Below are positions 4,088 through 5,019 of a stretch of DNA of 5,019 nucleotides, piece after piece. Source of the stretch: Nitrospiraceae bacterium UBA6898. Its GTDB lineage: Bacteria; Nitrospirota; Thermodesulfovibrionia; Thermodesulfovibrionales; UBA6898. The stretch is from positions 1,969 to 6,987 of the forward strand of contig DKBO01000016.1 in the NCBI GenBank assembly GCA_002448975.1. Reading direction: 5' to 3'. The notes under the pieces are model-generated. The model ran no database searches. It saw only the letters and a list, made by a program, of their open reading frames with translations, and was not told the DNA's origin. The stretch's first letter is position 1, and every line of letters starts with the position of its first letter. Position numbers and translations under genes: made by a program.

Positions 4088-5019
4088 ATGAGCATGATTC
4101 TGGTCGAGAACCTCGTGAAAAAATTCGGCAGCATCACTGCCGTCGATGACGTTTCCTTTGAGGTGGCGGAGGGGGCGATATTCGGGTTTCTCGGACCGAA
4201 CGGGGCGGGCAAGACGACCACCATTAACATTCTCTGCACCTTGCTGTCTCCGACATCCGGGAAGGCATATATCAACAGTCATGACTGCGACCGTGAGTCC
4301 GCGGAGGTGCGCAAGGCAATCGGCATCGTATTCCAGGACAGTTCGCTCGACAAAGATCTTACAGCGCGTGAAAATTTGATGTTCCACGCCTACCTCTACC
4401 GCGTAGACAAGGCTGAGAGAAAGCAGCGGATCGAAGACGCGCTCAGGTTCGTGGATCTTACGGAACGGGCCGATGACCTGGTTAAGAAGTTCTCCGGCGG
4501 TATGAAACGGCGGCTTGAGGTTGCCCGCGGGCTCATCCACCGTCCCAAAGTGCTTTTTCTTGATGAACCGACCCTCGGTCTCGACCCGCAGAGCAGGACA
4601 AACCTCTGGGAGTTTATCACCACGCTGCCAAAACTGCACAAGGTTACGATCTTCATGACAACCCACTATATGGAGGAGGCAGAAGTCTGCGACAAGATTG
4701 CGATCATCGACAAGGGAAAGATCATTGCATCGGGTACGCCGGCAGATCTGAAAAAGATCGTGGGCGGTGATGTCATCTATCTGAAGACCAATAATAATGA
4801 GGAGGCGATGAAGGACATCCGGAAACTCTTTGACATGGAAGTTTCGGAAAAAGACGGGGAAATCTTTCTATCCGCCCTGAAAGGTGATGCCTGTATACCC
4901 GCACTTATCAGGGAAGTCGGCGAACGGGTTCTGTCGGTCAGGATGCAGCGGCCGACCCTGAACGACGTCTTCCTGAAACTTACCGGCAAGGAGATTCGGG
5001 AGCAGAACGGCACCGGTCT
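4088..5019 (+). CDS. ABC transporter ATP-binding protein, DrrA/CcmA-like exporter type (3' end off the right edge)
   Basis: This is the cytoplasmic ATPase of an ABC exporter. It would normally pair with an ABC-2 type permease encoded just downstream, beyond the window. The frame is open for 310 complete codons to the edge. Walker A GPNGAGKTT is at 36-44 and the Q-loop Gln at Q83. The signature FSGGMKRRLEVARGL starts at 135, Walker B VLFLDEP is at 155-161 with catalytic E160, and the D-loop GLD is at 164-166. The switch His in MTTHYMEEAE is H193. The C-terminal part holds RPTLNDVFLKLTGKEIR, the accessory-domain hallmark of the DrrA/daunorubicin-resistance and NatA-like subfamily, usually 310-330 residues, so few residues are missing. 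An in-frame TAA at 4076 means the start is ATG 4088 or 4094; neither has a clear ribosome site. Substrate (drug, lipid, ion or polysaccharide) cannot be told from this subunit alone. Confidence 0.94.
   Translation, partial: MSMILVENLVKKFGSITAVDDVSFEVAEGAIFGFLGPNGAGKTTTINILCTLLSPTSGKAYINSHDCDRESAEVRKAIGIVFQDSSLDKDLTARENLMFHAYLYRVDKAERKQRIEDALRFVDLTERADDLVKKFSGGMKRRLEVARGLIHRPKVLFLDEPTLGLDPQSRTNLWEFITTLPKLHKVTIFMTTHYMEEAEVCDKIAIIDKGKIIASGTPADLKKIVGGDVIYLKTNNNEEAMKDIRKLFDMEVSEKDGEIFLSALKGDACIPALIREVGERVLSVRMQRPTLNDVFLKLTGKEIREQNGTG

Noticed and set aside
4064..4666. 200-codon minus-strand open frame opposite the ABC ATPase
   Set aside because: The plus frame carries every ABC ATPase motif in order. 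The antisense product has no recognisable domain, and long antisense frames are common opposite GC-rich genes.
1..5019. CRISPR array, tRNA/rRNA genes, insertion sequences
   Set aside because: No regularly spaced direct repeats, no tRNA- or rRNA-like segments, and no transposase or terminal inverted repeats were seen on either strand.

Overview
The window (5,019 bp, moderate GC with one very AT-rich intergenic stretch) looks like chromosomal DNA of a strictly anaerobic or microaerophilic bacterium that must handle oxygen and peroxide. It carries a cytochrome bd oxidase gene, an AhpC-type peroxiredoxin whose catalytic residue is selenocysteine, and a small redox/metal-type operon. Selenoprotein peroxiredoxins beside bd oxidases would suit a sulfate-reducer-like or syntroph-like lineage (Desulfobacterota, Nitrospirota or similar), but the sequence alone does not fix the taxonomy.

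Layout. 1-1310 (minus): cydA, nearly complete, with its C-terminal end off the left edge. 1311-1590: AT-rich divergent control region with two back-to-back sigma70-like promoters whose -35 elements share one dyad, plus further dyads built on a repeated ATAAGAT word. 1591-2792 (plus): a three-gene operon of a 56-aa zinc-ribbon protein, a Sec-containing 2-Cys peroxiredoxin (in-frame UGA at 1986-1988 followed by a bacterial SECIS hairpin), and an AhpD/carboxymuconolactone decarboxylase-like protein lacking the CxxC pair. 2793-3040: gene-free, with a long hairpin just after the operon. 3041-3940 (minus): a CzcD-like cation diffusion facilitator. 3941-4087: short divergent intergenic region. 4088-5019 (plus): a DrrA/CcmA-like ABC ATPase, cut by the right edge just before its expected C-terminus.

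How the genes fit together. The bd oxidase reduces O2 to water at the membrane, and the divergently transcribed operon supplies a high-reactivity selenol peroxidase with an alkylhydroperoxidase-fold companion. Shared control of cydA and the peroxidase operon from the 1311-1590 region is an inference from overlapping promoters and repeated dyads. The metal exporter and the ABC ATPase are divergent from each other and have no evident tie to the oxygen-defence genes. The main discovery is the selenoprotein: read conventionally, the gene appears broken at codon 56, and its first quarter would be lost from an automated annotation.
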